From: Aureispira sp. CCB-QB1
GTDB lineage: Bacteria > Bacteroidota > Bacteroidia > Chitinophagales > Saprospiraceae
DNA length: 64,000 nt
NCBI GenBank assembly: GCA_945870185.1
Contig: CAMBRK010000001.1
Location: 1 to 64,000, forward strand
Direction: 5' to 3'
Every line of letters starts with the position of its first letter. Position 1 is the stretch's first letter. Position numbers and translations under genes: made by a program. This document shows, one piece after another, positions 47,087 to 58,148 of this stretch. The notes beneath the pieces were generated by a model. The model was not told where the DNA came from, ran no database searches, and saw nothing but the letters and a program-made list of their open reading frames with translations.

Positions 47087-49405
47087 ATGGTTTCTATGAT
47101 TTTTAGATATGTGATGATTTTAGGTATAAATTTATGTCTGAATTTTTATATCCATGGTCAAGATTGTAACCTGGTCTTAAGGGGTCAGGTAAAGGACGCA
47201 AATGACTATTTAAAGCTCGAATATGTAAGTGTATTTATTGAAGAACTCCAAAAAGAAACATTTACTGAAGACAATGGGGATTTTATTTTTGAAAAGATTT
47301 GTCCAGGGAAGTACCATATTGTTTTTTCCCATCTAGGTAATAGGCCAGTCAAAGTATTTTTGCAAATGAAGCAAGACACCGTTTTAAATGTAGTCTTGGA
47401 GCATCAAGAAGGATTACTAGAAGAAGTAATGATTGAAGCCAAAGGCTCTCAAAATAAAACAGGCCTATTCAAGTCAGTGATTTCTAAAGATATGATGGTA
47501 GAAATGTCAGGACGTAATCTTACAGAGATGCTTGCCGCCATACCCGGTGTGAGTATTTTGAAGTCAGGACCTAATCTCACTAAACCGATCATCAATGGAC
47601 TTTATGGTCAGAGAATCACTATCTTGAATCATGGAATACCTCAGGAAGGCCAACAATGGGGAAATGATCATGCTCCTGAAATAGATCCCAATACAGCTGA
47701 TAAACTTTCTGTTTATAAAGGTAGTAGTGCCGTTAAATATGGACTGTCTACATTGGGCGGCTTGATTGTCATAGAATCGAAGGACTTAAATTATGATCCT
47801 CACTGGCATGGAGATGTCAAACTTTCCGGACAGAGCAATGGAAGGAGCTATGGTTTAAATACCACATTGCGTAAGTCCACCAAATGGGGTAATACTAAAT
47901 GGTCGGCTGGCTTTGCTAAAGGTGGTGATAGGCAAACTCCAGATTATTATTTGACCAATACGGGAAATAATGAAAAATCTGCATCTTTACTATGGAGCAA
48001 TGATCAGACATCAAGGGCATATCGAAAGTTGTATTACAGTTTTTATCAAAACGAAATCGGAATATTGCGAGGGTCACATATCGGAAATTTAACAGATCTG
48101 CAAGCTGCAATAGGACGTGATAAGCCCTTTTTTACTAGAGACACTTTTGATTATATGATCCATGCACCTAGACAATTAGTAAGTCATCATTTACTAAAGT
48201 TTAACCAAAAATATGCTTTTTCAGAATCTTTAAGTATCAATTTGGACGCAGGATTTCAGGCGAATCTTAGGGAAGAGTATGATGTCCGTAGAGGTGGGAG
48301 AAGCAGTAGACCAAGCTTAGATATGGCACTTTTAAGCCAGTTTTTGGATATCCAGGCTACACGGCAGGGGACCCATGTAGATCAATCAACATCCATGGGT
48401 ATCCAATATAAGATCATCAGTAATACTAATCAACCAGGTACAGGTATCAATCCACTAATTCCTAACTATCTTAACCATCAACTTGCATCCTATTTGATTC
48501 ATAAAGATAAATGGAAGTCTATGTTTTTAGAAATAGGGATGAGAGCAGAATATAGAAACTATCATGTTTATCGCTCAGAAAATAGAGGTGGCGGGGCTTT
48601 GCATCAATACTTTAATATAGCTGGTAATGTGGGTTTTAGGAAAAATATCAATAAATATATCTATACTACCTTAGACGTTTCCTATACTGGTAGGCCGCCA
48701 GAAATTAATGAATTATATAGCTTAGGGCTGCACCAAGGAGTGAGTGGTATAGAAGAAGGAAATGAAAATTTGAATCCAGAACATGCTTTCAAAGTGGTGC
48801 ATGAGTGGAATGGTCATCTTACACACCATCATTATTTAAATCTTTCTGTATTTTACAATAGATTTACAAATTTTATATATCTCCAACCTTCAAACGAATT
48901 TAGATTGACTATCAGAGGGGCATTTCCTCTTTATAAATATGTAGGAGCAGATGTGGATATGTTTGGAGTCAGTGCAAAGTCTAATTTTGAAATTATTGAA
49001 CATCTTCATTGGAGCAATAGCATTCAATATACTTATGGACAAAACCTCAGTTTGGGTCAGGGCTTGATCAGAATACCTCCTCTGAATGCGATGTCAAATT
49101 TATCCTATATCTTAGAAGAATCTTCATGGTATGAAGAAATAAAATTTGCAACCGAACTGAGTTATACAGCCATGCAAAATAGAGTTAATCCAGTTGAGGA
49201 TTTTTTACTTCCCCCTGATGATTATTTTTTGTGCAATGCATGGGTCAAAATCAAGTGGAAAACAAAAACTAAAAATGAAGTGAATTTTATTTCGAGAGTA
49301 GATAACCTATTCAATGTTACCTATAGAGATTACCTGAATAGATTGAGGTATTTTGCTGATGAATTGGGTAGGAATATTTCTTTAAGTTTAAATATGAGTT
49401 TTTAA
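47087..49405 (+). CDS. TonB-dependent outer-membrane receptor
   Basis: A 772-residue receptor. Signal peptide (about residues 1-25), then a carboxypeptidase-regulatory-like domain ('VLRGQVKDANDYLKLEYVSVFI...KICPGKYHIVFSHLG', about 30-110), a plug ('EVMIEAKGSQNK...VVEMSGRNLTEMLAAIPGVSILKSGPNLTKPIINGLYGQRITILNHGIPQEGQQWGNDHAPEIDPN') and a 22-stranded-type barrel ending 'GRNISLSLNMSF'. Motifs such as 'NHGIPQEGQQWGNDHAPEID' are typical of receptors for metals and small complexes, and the barrel is histidine-rich (e.g. 'GHLTHHHYLNL'). The downstream lipoprotein with an HDHD cluster and the palindrome over the promoter make zinc or another metal the likeliest substrate. It probably imports across the outer membrane with TonB-ExbBD, not in this window. 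Confidence 0.9.
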   Translation: MVSMIFRYVMILGINLCLNFYIHGQDCNLVLRGQVKDANDYLKLEYVSVFIEELQKETFTEDNGDFIFEKICPGKYHIVFSHLGNRPVKVFLQMKQDTVLNVVLEHQEGLLEEVMIEAKGSQNKTGLFKSVISKDMMVEMSGRNLTEMLAAIPGVSILKSGPNLTKPIINGLYGQRITILNHGIPQEGQQWGNDHAPEIDPNTADKLSVYKGSSAVKYGLSTLGGLIVIESKDLNYDPHWHGDVKLSGQSNGRSYGLNTTLRKSTKWGNTKWSAGFAKGGDRQTPDYYLTNTGNNEKSASLLWSNDQTSRAYRKLYYSFYQNEIGILRGSHIGNLTDLQAAIGRDKPFFTRDTFDYMIHAPRQLVSHHLLKFNQKYAFSESLSINLDAGFQANLREEYDVRRGGRSSRPSLDMALLSQFLDIQATRQGTHVDQSTSMGIQYKIISNTNQPGTGINPLIPNYLNHQLASYLIHKDKWKSMFLEIGMRAEYRNYHVYRSENRGGGALHQYFNIAGNVGFRKNINKYIYTTLDVSYTGRPPEINELYSLGLHQGVSGIEEGNENLNPEHAFKVVHEWNGHLTHHHYLNLSVFYNRFTNFIYLQPSNEFRLTIRGAFPLYKYVGADVDMFGVSAKSNFEIIEHLHWSNSIQYTYGQNLSLGQGLIRIPPLNAMSNLSYILEESSWYEEIKFATELSYTAMQNRVNPVEDFLLPPDDYFLCNAWVKIKWKTKTKNEVNFISRVDNLFNVTYRDYLNRLRYFADELGRNISLSLNMSF

Positions 49406-49433
49406 TTTTTTAATTTTTTTTAAATTTTACAAC

Positions 49434-49994
49434 ATGAAAAAGTTTTTATTTTTGAGTTTTACCTTTTTATTTTTAACATTAGTATCATGTGATAAGGATC
49501 ACGATCATGACAACGAAGAAGAATTGATTACCACTTTGGTGTATACACTTGCATCTCCAGGAAGTGAACCCGTAGTGATGACTTTTAAGGATCTTGACGG
49601 AGAAGGTGGCAATGACCCAATTGTATCTACTGTAGGTAATTTTAAAGTCAATCAAACGTATACTGGTGTTCTTTCTGTTTTAAATGAATCTGTAACTCCA
49701 GCAGAAAACATTGCTACAGAAATACAGAACGAAGCCTTAGAACATCAATTTTTCTTTGAAGTTTCTGGGGGTTTAGCTGGAAAGTTTAATGTGACGTACG
49801 AAGACAAGGATAGCAATAATAATCCACTAGGCATAGTAACTAGAGTCACAGCAACTCAAGCAGGTACTGGTAAATTGAAAGTCACTTTAAGGCACGAACC
49901 GAACAAATCAGCTAGTGGCGTTTCTGGTGGTAATATCTCTAATGCAGGTGGTGAAACAGATATTGAAGTTACTTTTGACGTTGAAGCCAAATAA
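49434..49994 (+). CDS. His/Asp-rich lipoprotein linked to the TonB receptor
   Basis: A 186-residue predicted lipoprotein. The signal ends in the lipobox-like 'TLVSC', with Cys at about residue 19, followed at once by DKDHDHDNEEE, a likely metal-binding cluster. The rest is a beta-rich domain ('TLVYTLASPGSEPVVMTFKDLDGEGGNDP', 'VTLRHEPNKSASGVSGG') of the type often annotated in Flavobacteriia as a periplasmic-binding-fold lipoprotein beside a TonB receptor. It starts 28 bp after the receptor and ends before a strong terminator, so the two form an operon. Its likely job is metal capture near the receptor. The metal is inferred, not seen. Confidence 0.75.
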   Translation: MKKFLFLSFTFLFLTLVSCDKDHDHDNEEELITTLVYTLASPGSEPVVMTFKDLDGEGGNDPIVSTVGNFKVNQTYTGVLSVLNESVTPAENIATEIQNEALEHQFFFEVSGGLAGKFNVTYEDKDSNNNPLGIVTRVTATQAGTGKLKVTLRHEPNKSASGVSGGNISNAGGETDIEVTFDVEAK

Positions 49995-50336
49995 ACTGGA
50001 TTTTGGTTGAATTTTTAATGATTATTCTTTTTTAGGAAATTCAGTTTAAAATTTACGGATGTGATGGCTAATTAGGCATTAGTGCTTAGATTTTTTTATA
50101 TTTAAAGGAGCGCAAAGTGAGATTTATTCTTATCACTTTGCTCTCCTTTACTTTTTGCTTTATACCCGATTTTGGGATATTTATAGCAGATTAATTTCAT
50201 TATTTTTCAAAAATGTAATATTTTTTAATCTATTTATAGTGAATAGATTATTTAATGACAACATTATATACATTAAAATTAAATAAATTTAAAAATTATT
50301 TAAAGCTACCTATTGATTTATTGAAAAATATACCGG
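49995..50336. other. Intergenic region before the metY promoter
   Basis: Contains the terminator of the TonB receptor operon at 50104-50149 and then AT-rich DNA up to the metY promoter at 50313-50344. No ORF of protein-like composition. Confidence 0.65.
50104..50149 (+). terminator. Strong terminator of the TonB receptor operon
   Basis: AAAGGAGCGCAAAGTGA (50104-50120) pairs with TCACTTTGCTCTCCTTT (50133-50149) with one mismatch in 17 and a 12-base loop, followed by CTTTTTGC. Confidence 0.9.
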
Positions 50337-50344
50337 TATCTTTG
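50313..50344 (+). promoter_or_regulatory. Promoter of the metY-metX operon
   Basis: A -7 box TATCTTTG (50337-50344) is the commonest form of the Bacteroidota consensus. A TTG at 50313-50315 stands 21 bp upstream as the -33 element. Transcription would start near 50351, 40 bases before the riboswitch. Confidence 0.7.
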
Positions 50345-50390
50345 TACGCGAAATAGTCAGTGTAAACTCTTCACAGTTTTGTTCTGAATT

Positions 50391-50487
50391 ATTTATACAG
50401 ATGAGGCGAGAGAAAAGGCTCAGCGACCCTCAGGCAACCTACAAAAAGTAAGGTGCCAATTCCTTCCCGATATTGGGACATATAAAT
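50391..50487 (+). promoter_or_regulatory. SAM-I riboswitch (S-box leader)
   Basis: The segment carries the SAM-I core: GAGGCGAGAGAAAAGGCTC followed by GCGACCCTCAGGCAACC, then AAGGTGCCAATTCC, the conserved kink-turn and SAM-contact sequences. The closing stem P1 is visible as ATTTATA (50391-50397) with TATAAAT (50481-50487). SAM-I riboswitches switch off methionine-synthesis genes when S-adenosylmethionine is plentiful, which suits its place upstream of metY-metX. Confidence 0.88.
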
Positions 50488-50505
50488 TTTTGAACTTTTT
50501 AAACC

Positions 50506-50634
50506 ATGAATTCTTTTCAAAATCTAAATCTAAGAAATGACTCACCGTCGCTGGGCAACGACTTTTTCACCACTCCTTCTATTTCTATGTGTTGCTGTTG
50601 TTGTAACAACGGAAGCGCAGCGTACATGATGTAA
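50506..50634 (+). CDS. Cys-rich leader peptide between riboswitch and metY
   Basis: A 42-codon ORF starting at an ATG 19 bases after the riboswitch P1 stem. It begins MNSFQNLNLRNDSPSLGND and contains 'MCCCCCNNGSAAYMM', with five Cys codons in a row (TGT TGC TGT TGT TGT, 50590-50604). Its TAA is followed at once by nine T residues. The Cys run sits in a self-complementary stretch (GTTGTTGTAACAAC, 50597-50610), and GCGCAG (50615-50620) can pair with CTGCGC (50698-50703) nearer metY. Nothing in the peptide suggests a stand-alone function. The layout is that of a translation-sensing leader responding to cysteine, added to a SAM-responsive element. Could be chance, but position and composition argue otherwise. 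Confidence 0.6.
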   Translation: MNSFQNLNLRNDSPSLGNDFFTTPSISMCCCCCNNGSAAYMM

Positions 50635-50672
50635 TTTTTTTTTATAAAATAAGGCTGTTTTTTATCATGTAA

Positions 50673-52121
<1,449 letters not shown>

Positions 52122-52137
52122 AACCCGAATATCTACC

Positions 52138-53214
52138 ATGGAAATCCAAGGATCACCTATTTCTGACCATAATTCGGATGAGGCACTCAAACAGCAAACA
52201 TTGAAGTACTTTCATTATCCACACCCGTTTCAGTTGGAAGCAGGAGCATATTTACCTGAGTTTACTTTAGCATATCACACCTATGGCAAACTCAATGAAG
52301 CGAAAGATAATGTTGTATGGGTAGTACATGCGCTGACGGGAAGTAGTGACCCGGTAGATTGGTGGCCTGGAGTAGTAGGCAAAGACTGTGTCATAGACAT
52401 TGGAAAACACTTTATTGTATGTGCCAATTGTTTAGGTTCCCCATATGGTTCTACACAACCTTTATCAGTGGACCCTAGGACTGGTGCGCCATATTATCAT
52501 GATTTCCCTTTGATTACAGTTCGCGATATTGCGAATAGTTATGAGTTATTAAGAATCCACTTAGGTATCGACAAGATACGATTATTGACAGGGGCATCTA
52601 TGGGAGGACAGCAAGCACTCGAGTGGGCAGTGCTTGCGCCTTCTGTTTTTGAATATTTATTGTTGATCGCGACCAATGCCAAACATTCACCTTGGGGTAT
52701 TGGCTTCAATGAAAGTCAAAGATTGGCCATAGAAGCTGATGGTACGTGGCAAGAGAAACGTCCTGATGCAGGCTCTGCTGGATTGCTTGCCGCAAGGTCT
52801 ATTGCATTACTGAGTTATAGATCATCTCAGGGGTACAACAAGACTCAGGCAGACGATACAGACAAAACCGACCATTTCAGAGTACAATCTTATCAACGAT
52901 ATCAGGGAGAAAAATTACTCAAAAGATTTAATGCCTTTTCTTATTGGACGCTATCCAAAGCTATGGATAGTCACAATATAGGTAGAAATAGAGGCGGAAT
53001 CCCTGCGGCTTTATCCAAAATCAGTGCTAAAACAACTATTTTGGGTATAGAAACAGACATCCTTTTCCCATTGGGAGAGCAGCAGTTTTTGTACCGTCAT
53101 ATACCCCATGCTAGATTGGATGTGATTCATTCTGATTTGGGTCATGATGGATTTTTGACAGAGAGCAGCAAGGTGACTCAGGTGATTCGTAATGTGATGG
53201 AAGGCGTAGGATAA
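52138..53214 (+). CDS. metX: Homoserine O-acetyltransferase (MetX)
   Basis: A 358-residue alpha/beta-hydrolase-fold acetyltransferase (EC 2.3.1.31) that acetylates homoserine to feed MetY. Visible catalytic triad: Ser154 in GASMGGQQALEWA, Asp307 in 'GIETDILFP' and His336 in 'DLGHDGFL'. Other family motifs are 'AYHTYGKLN', 'WVVHALTGSSDPVDWWPG', 'CANCLGSPYGSTQPLSVDPRTGAPY' and 'FRVQSYQRYQGEKLLKRFNAFSYWTLSKAMDSHN'. The DPRTG motif fits the MetX (acetyl) subgroup over succinyl-transferring paralogues only loosely; sequence analysis cannot settle acyl specificity. Second gene of the metYX operon, 16 bp after metY. Confidence 0.94.
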   Translation: MEIQGSPISDHNSDEALKQQTLKYFHYPHPFQLEAGAYLPEFTLAYHTYGKLNEAKDNVVWVVHALTGSSDPVDWWPGVVGKDCVIDIGKHFIVCANCLGSPYGSTQPLSVDPRTGAPYYHDFPLITVRDIANSYELLRIHLGIDKIRLLTGASMGGQQALEWAVLAPSVFEYLLLIATNAKHSPWGIGFNESQRLAIEADGTWQEKRPDAGSAGLLAARSIALLSYRSSQGYNKTQADDTDKTDHFRVQSYQRYQGEKLLKRFNAFSYWTLSKAMDSHNIGRNRGGIPAALSKISAKTTILGIETDILFPLGEQQFLYRHIPHARLDVIHSDLGHDGFLTESSKVTQVIRNVMEGVG

Positions 53215-53569
53215 AGTATTAATATTTGGGACTCAGCATCATCGGAACCTATAAGTTTGAGTACACTCCGAAAACTAAAATCTTGCCACAAAGGCACAAA
53301 AACACAAAAAAATACAAATGTCAAACAATTGATAGTTAATTATTTAAGGGCCTTAGAGTCTTGGAGCCTTAGTGGCATTTATCCATTTTTGACTTTTTGG
53401 AGTGGACTCAAATTTTAAATTTTGAAAACCGAATAATGATTCACCTAATTTTATTTGTAATATTTTTGGGTTTATTTCTTATTTATTTTGAAACCAAGGC
53501 AACTTTATATACTATGGATGCACTTGTTATATTGTACATAAATTTTTAAATCGACAACCAACCTGTAAA
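53215..53569. other. Intergenic region, 355 bp, with an imperfect palindrome
   Basis: No gene. It contains an inverted repeat (53284-53377) described separately, between the metYX operon and the exported leucine-rich protein. Confidence 0.7.
53284..53377. repeat. REP-like palindromic repeat (TGCCACAAAGGC family)
   Basis: TGCCACAAAGGC (53284-53295) is the reverse complement of GCCTTAGTGGCA (53366-53377) with one mismatch in 12. The right side, with its 'CCTTAGAGTCTTGGAGCCTTAGTGGCA' composition, resembles a repeat scattered between genes of many Bacteroidota. The total length, 94 bp, is close to that of the element at 3355-3449. Confidence 0.6.
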
Positions 53570-55045
53570 ATGCAAAAGTATACTCAAATAATCATTGCAT
53601 GCATCGTATTATGTACCACATATATTGAGGGCCAAACTTGCTTAAGTGGAAATTCAGTCTTCAATAGTCAGACTGAAGTTGACTTATTTGCTACTAACTT
53701 TCCTAATTGTACCGAAATAAATGGAAATGTTTTCATACAGGGCAATGTTTCTAACCTAAACGCATTTAACAACATCGTTAAAATCAATGGCAATCTAACG
53801 ATCATCAGTACATCACTATCTCAAGGTAATATCTTTCCAAACCTTCAAGAGGTGGTAAAAAGCTTGTTTATTTCTAATGCTTTTATTACAAATCTAAATG
53901 GGTTTAATAGTCTGACTACTGTAAACAATAAAATTGAGATTTACGGTAATAATGGCATAATGTCAATAAATAGTTTCAATGCTTTAACCAAAACAGATAC
54001 AATTACAATCGGTCAAGAAGTAAACGTTCAAAATGCTTTTACACAAATACAAAAACTGAAATCATTAAAATTGGAAACATACGGGCTTCCGACGCAAAAT
54101 TTACAAGTTTCGGGACCCAATTCATTTAACGCAGTTACCAAATGTGATAAAATCCAAATGTATGGATTGCAAAATACAAATTTGAATTTCCTATCTAACT
54201 TGGATACTGTAAGTAATGAATTTTTTATCATTTTTCTTCCCAATTTAACTAGCTTATCAGGTCTAAGTTCCTTATCGTTGGTAAAGAATATGTCCATAAG
54301 TGGTTGTGAAGATTTAACAAATCTTAATCTGCCTTCCACAGCAAAAATAAATTCAATCACAGTTTCAGGAAATGGGGCCTTAACTTCTTTAGCAGGTCTA
54401 CCACCTATTACTCAATTGGATCAATTGGCTATCGTAGACAACTTAGTCTTAACCAGCTTGGAAGGACTAAATAGTTTGAATACAGTCAAAAATGTCTTTT
54501 ATTTATATCAAAACCCTGTTTTAAATGATATTTCGGCACTAGATAATCTTAAAATTGTTGGGTCAGATGTCAATATTTATGATAACCCAAATCTTAACGC
54601 TTGTTGTAAAATAGCATCATTGGTTACTAAGAATCGAATATTGGGTCAAGTTCAGATATATGATAATGGAGAAGAATGCTCTAGTTTATTGGATATCTTA
54701 GGTATCTATTGTTCTGATCTTGACGAAGACGAAATCTTTGATGAAGATGATAACTGCCCTAATGACCCTAATGATGACCAAGATGATGCAGATAATGATG
54801 GTGTGGGCGATGCTTGTGATAATTGCCCCTTAATAAGCAATGCAAACCAAGCAGATGCAAACAATGATGGGGTAGGGGATGCATGTCAATCTGTCTCCGG
54901 TGTGGGTTCTATGCAGATAAGTTCAGATGTCTACGTAGACAATAGTCTCAGAGGCGTGATACTCAAATCGTCCAATGGATTTTGTTATAGAATCAAAGTA
55001 AATAATAAAGGAAAATTATCTTCCAAAAAGATAACATGTCCTTAA
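53570..55045 (+). CDS. Exported leucine-rich protein with thrombospondin type 3 repeats
   Basis: A 491-residue protein with signal peptide ([22 protein letters not shown]). Residues about 25-380 are a leucine-rich/receptor-L solenoid of recurring 'LNxFNxLxxV', '[10 protein letters not shown]', '[13 protein letters not shown]' units. After 'CCKIASLV' come thrombospondin type 3 calcium-binding repeats ('[30 protein letters not shown]', about 390-440, with the DxDxDGxGD loops). It ends '[39 protein letters not shown]', a C-terminal module seen on other Bacteroidota surface proteins and distinct from the type A and CHU_C sorting domains. Its N-terminal region resembles the cargo at 170-1582. Role in binding or adhesion is only suggested. 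Confidence 0.85.
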   Translation: MQKYTQIIIACIVLCTTYIEGQTCLSGNSVFNSQTEVDLFATNFPNCTEINGNVFIQGNVSNLNAFNNIVKINGNLTIISTSLSQGNIFPNLQEVVKSLFISNAFITNLNGFNSLTTVNNKIEIYGNNGIMSINSFNALTKTDTITIGQEVNVQNAFTQIQKLKSLKLETYGLPTQNLQVSGPNSFNAVTKCDKIQMYGLQNTNLNFLSNLDTVSNEFFIIFLPNLTSLSGLSSLSLVKNMSISGCEDLTNLNLPSTAKINSITVSGNGALTSLAGLPPITQLDQLAIVDNLVLTSLEGLNSLNTVKNVFYLYQNPVLNDISALDNLKIVGSDVNIYDNPNLNACCKIASLVTKNRILGQVQIYDNGEECSSLLDILGIYCSDLDEDEIFDEDDNCPNDPNDDQDDADNDGVGDACDNCPLISNANQADANNDGVGDACQSVSGVGSMQISSDVYVDNSLRGVILKSSNGFCYRIKVNNKGKLSSKKITCP

Positions 55046-55087
55046 GGATTGGCTGGTGAATATTATGATTAGTTTATTTAACTAAAT

Positions 55088-55136
55088 AAATAAAGAAGTT
55101 GGCATGGTTTTAAGGACCATGCTAATTTCTTTATTT
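55088..55136. terminator. Bidirectional terminator hairpin
   Basis: AAATAAAGAA (55088-55097) pairs with TTCTTTATTT (55127-55136), and inside it GCATGGT with ACCATGC. The T-run follows on the + strand, and the A-run precedes it for the - strand. Positioned between the convergent ends of the leucine-rich protein and the SDR gene. Confidence 0.85.
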
Positions 55137-55251
55137 TACTATCTTCTTGAGCAGCTGAAATAAATATGATATTTAAATTTGTAAAATGATACTCCAGATG
55201 TTTCGGTTTTTACTGCTTTTTTGCAAACTTGTTTTCAATTTCAATAATACA

Positions 55252-56676
55252 TTACCTACCCACCATCTTCTTAATCATCCCATTAAAAATAAATCCGTGA
55301 AACGGTAGCACTGCATACCAGTATAATCTTCCTAATACCCCTAAAGGTCGAAAAGTAGCCGTCTGAGTCAGGATGTTTTTTTCATCTATTTTGAACTCCA
55401 ACCAAGCTTCTCCGGGCAACTTCATTTCTGCATACAGTAGTAATCTTTTTTCTTCTTTAACTGCCAAAAGTACACGCCAAAAGTCCAAGGCATCGCCCGA
55501 ATGGATTTCTGTGGGACTCTTCCGGCCACGTCGCATGCCGACACCACCAAATAGCTGATCAATAAAGCCTCTTAATCCCCATAAAAAGTCACCATAATAC
55601 CAACCATTTTGTCCACCTATCGACCATATTTTGTTCATCGTGGTGACTAGGTCTATCACCTTTTCTTTGCGAATATCTGTAAAGCATCCATTGACAGGGA
55701 CTTCGATATACTGCGAAATTCCTTTGTTGAGTGTTTCGCTGGTGAGTGCATCTTTCCAACTAGAGATGACTTGATTTTGTTCTATTTTATCAAAGGCCAG
55801 TTTGATAGATGTTTCATAATCTAGTAGTGTTATACCGAGTAATTCTGCCAGATGATTAGGCTTGCAGACGACCTCAACTTTCATACTATTGACCAGGTTT
55901 CTTGCTAATGCATAAGATGTGGAAGTCACAAAATACAACCAGTAGGAAGATATTTTGGGCGTCATTACGGGTACTACCCAAATGTATCGTTTCAGATTTC
56001 TGATTTTGGCAAACTTGAGCAGCATTTCTTTGTAAGTAAGAATATCCGGACCACCAATATCATAATTTTGTCCGTAGGTTGCTGATTTGTCTTTGACACC
56101 ATCCAAAAACTGAATGACATTCCGTATTCCTATAGGTTGACATCTCGTTTTCAGCCATTTTGGGGTGATCATGGCAGGCAATTTTTCTACCAAATCTCGG
56201 ATGATCTCAAAGGATGCACTACCCGAACCGACGATAATGCCTGCGCGTAAGGTCGTCAACGCAAATGCTGCGTCAGACAAAATATCCTCCACATGTTTTC
56301 TAGATGTCAGATGGCGCGACAGCTCCACTTCATTGACAATACCACTGAGGTAAACGACTTGTTTGGCGCGAGTTTGATCCAGTCTTTCTTTAAAATTTTG
56401 GGCACAAACTTCTTCCATATTTTCGAAATCACCTGACAGCGTGGACATGGAATGTATGAGATAATATGCCACATCTATATTTTCAGGAATAGCTTTTAGT
56501 GTCTCGGGATTCAAGAAATCAACTTCTATGACGGTGATGTCATTTTTGTTGTAATTGTGATACTTAAATCTTCGGGCATCTCGCACACAACAAACCACAT
56601 GGTGGCCTTGCTCGAGTAATACAGGTAAAAGTCGCTGACCAATATAACCTGTGACACCTGTGAGTAATATGTTCAT
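55252..56676 (-). CDS. SDR/NAD-dependent epimerase with DUF2867 domain
   Basis: A 474-residue protein. A Rossmann domain opens [33 protein letters not shown], with the GxTGYIG NAD(P) motif, 'AYYLIHSM' and 'VYLSGIVNE'. The C-terminal ~150 residues match DUF2867 ('VNGCFTDIRKEKVIDLVTTMNKIWSIGGQNGWYYGDFLWGLRGFIDQLFGGVGMRRGRKSPTEIHSGDALDFWRV'). Such fusions are common beside photolyase-like genes in Bacteroidota and cyanobacteria, but have no proven reaction. Its ATG overlaps the stop of the photolyase-related gene by one base (TAATG), so the two are translationally coupled. Confidence 0.88.
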   Translation of the reverse strand: MNILLTGVTGYIGQRLLPVLLEQGHHVVCCVRDARRFKYHNYNKNDITVIEVDFLNPETLKAIPENIDVAYYLIHSMSTLSGDFENMEEVCAQNFKERLDQTRAKQVVYLSGIVNEVELSRHLTSRKHVEDILSDAAFALTTLRAGIIVGSGSASFEIIRDLVEKLPAMITPKWLKTRCQPIGIRNVIQFLDGVKDKSATYGQNYDIGGPDILTYKEMLLKFAKIRNLKRYIWVVPVMTPKISSYWLYFVTSTSYALARNLVNSMKVEVVCKPNHLAELLGITLLDYETSIKLAFDKIEQNQVISSWKDALTSETLNKGISQYIEVPVNGCFTDIRKEKVIDLVTTMNKIWSIGGQNGWYYGDFLWGLRGFIDQLFGGVGMRRGRKSPTEIHSGDALDFWRVLLAVKEEKRLLLYAEMKLPGEAWLEFKIDEKNILTQTATFRPLGVLGRLYWYAVLPFHGFIFNGMIKKMVGR

Positions 56677-58148
56677 TATAAGGTATTTATAAATTTATCT
56701 GCCTTTGCTAAAAGTGCATTTTGTTTTTCTAACGGCATCTTGTCAAAACTACTTACCAACATTCCTAAACGTGGATTTTGCAAAAAGAAATCCCGGTGAA
56801 CGTGCATAAATCTCCAAAATAACGCATCCCATGTTTCTTGCCAAGGACCTTTCTTAAAATCGCTCATCTTCATCAGGTAATTGCTGCCACTGATATAAGG
56901 TTTGGTAGACATCAAGCCGCCATCTGCAAACTGACTCATACCATAGACATTGGGTACCATGACCCAATCATATGCATCGATAAACAACTCCATAAACCAA
57001 AGATACACTTCATCAGGATCAAACTCGCACAAAAGCATAAAATTGCCTACGACCATCAATCGTTCTATGTGGTGACAGTATCCAGTGTCCAACACTTTTT
57101 GGATTACCAGATCTAAAGGTTCGATGCCTGTGGTGCCTTTCCAGAATGATTCAGGTATTTTTCGGTTAAACCCCCAATAATTGCGGTTGCGCTCTTGGGT
57201 GCCTTTAAGTTGATATACAGCTCGGATAAACTCTCTCCATCCAATGATCTGTCTGATAAAACCTTCTGTAGAGTTGATGGGAATATTACGTTCCTCAGCA
57301 TATTTCAGTGTCTCGTCTATGATATATTGTGGGGTCAATAGTCCCACATTGAGTATCGGCGTGAGTAAACTATGATGCAAGACTATTTCTTTCGCTACAA
57401 TAGCATCTTCGTAAGCACCAAATTCCGCAAACCGCTCATCAAAAAATATATTCAACCAAGCTTTGCTTTCTTCGAAGGTCGTAGGAAATAAAAAGTCCTG
57501 ATTTATTTTTCCATAATGGTCAGCAAAATGAGTTTCTGTGTAGGTTATGGCTTCTTGGTAGTAATTATTTTGGGTGATCGGTGCAGTTTTTGGTGGTGTT
57601 TTATCCTTGGGATATTTGAGTCTGTTTTCATCATCAAAAGTCCATTTTCCACCTTTAGGATTTCCCACTGCATCGAGCAAGATATTTCTTTTCTGCCGCT
57701 GTTGTTTGTAGAAATCTGTTTGGAAAAACCGTTTTTTATGGGCAAAATAAGCATTTATCTCTTCTGGTGTATTGAGAAATAAGGGAGAAGGGAGTTTCGT
57801 CATGGCTAATTTTTGTTCCTGACAAACGTTGGATATCCTTTTTTCGAGCCAATCATCGGTGGTGTCTATACAGATGACTTCATCTACATTATTGGCATTA
57901 AGATAGGGAAGTAGTAAGCGAATGTCACCAAGCTCAGATGGAGCATCTATGTAAATGACTTCTATACCTTGACCCTGCAGAAATTCGGCATAAAACTTCA
58001 TACTAGCCCGATGGAAAGCGATCTTTTGTTGGTGGAAGCGATACTGTCTGAAAAACAAAAAATCTTCTATAAGGTAAATGGTATCACATTTGCCTATTAA
58101 AGGATTTTCTTCAAAAAGTTGGTGTGGAAATACTAGACCGACTTTCAT
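56676..58148 (-). CDS. Cryptochrome/photolyase-related protein (DPRP family)
   Basis: A 490-residue deoxyribodipyrimidine photolyase-related protein, of the group that includes Agrobacterium PhrB. The N-terminal domain starts [19 protein letters not shown]; the FAD-binding C-terminal domain shows '[12 protein letters not shown]', '[19 protein letters not shown]', '[34 protein letters not shown]' and '[16 protein letters not shown]'. PhrB-like enzymes carry a [4Fe-4S] cluster on four Cys. Here the region after 'MKMSDF' reads '[14 protein letters not shown]' with no Cys, the upstream Cys position is Pro, and the only nearby Cys are Cys358 and Cys374. This member therefore appears to lack the cluster. 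Its start overlaps the DUF2256 stop (ATGA); the SDR gene follows. Confidence 0.92.
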   Translation of the reverse strand: MKVGLVFPHQLFEENPLIGKCDTIYLIEDFLFFRQYRFHQQKIAFHRASMKFYAEFLQGQGIEVIYIDAPSELGDIRLLLPYLNANNVDEVICIDTTDDWLEKRISNVCQEQKLAMTKLPSPLFLNTPEEINAYFAHKKRFFQTDFYKQQRQKRNILLDAVGNPKGGKWTFDDENRLKYPKDKTPPKTAPITQNNYYQEAITYTETHFADHYGKINQDFLFPTTFEESKAWLNIFFDERFAEFGAYEDAIVAKEIVLHHSLLTPILNVGLLTPQYIIDETLKYAEERNIPINSTEGFIRQIIGWREFIRAVYQLKGTQERNRNYWGFNRKIPESFWKGTTGIEPLDLVIQKVLDTGYCHHIERLMVVGNFMLLCEFDPDEVYLWFMELFIDAYDWVMVPNVYGMSQFADGGLMSTKPYISGSNYLMKMSDFKKGPWQETWDALFWRFMHVHRDFFLQNPRLGMLVSSFDKMPLEKQNALLAKADKFINTL

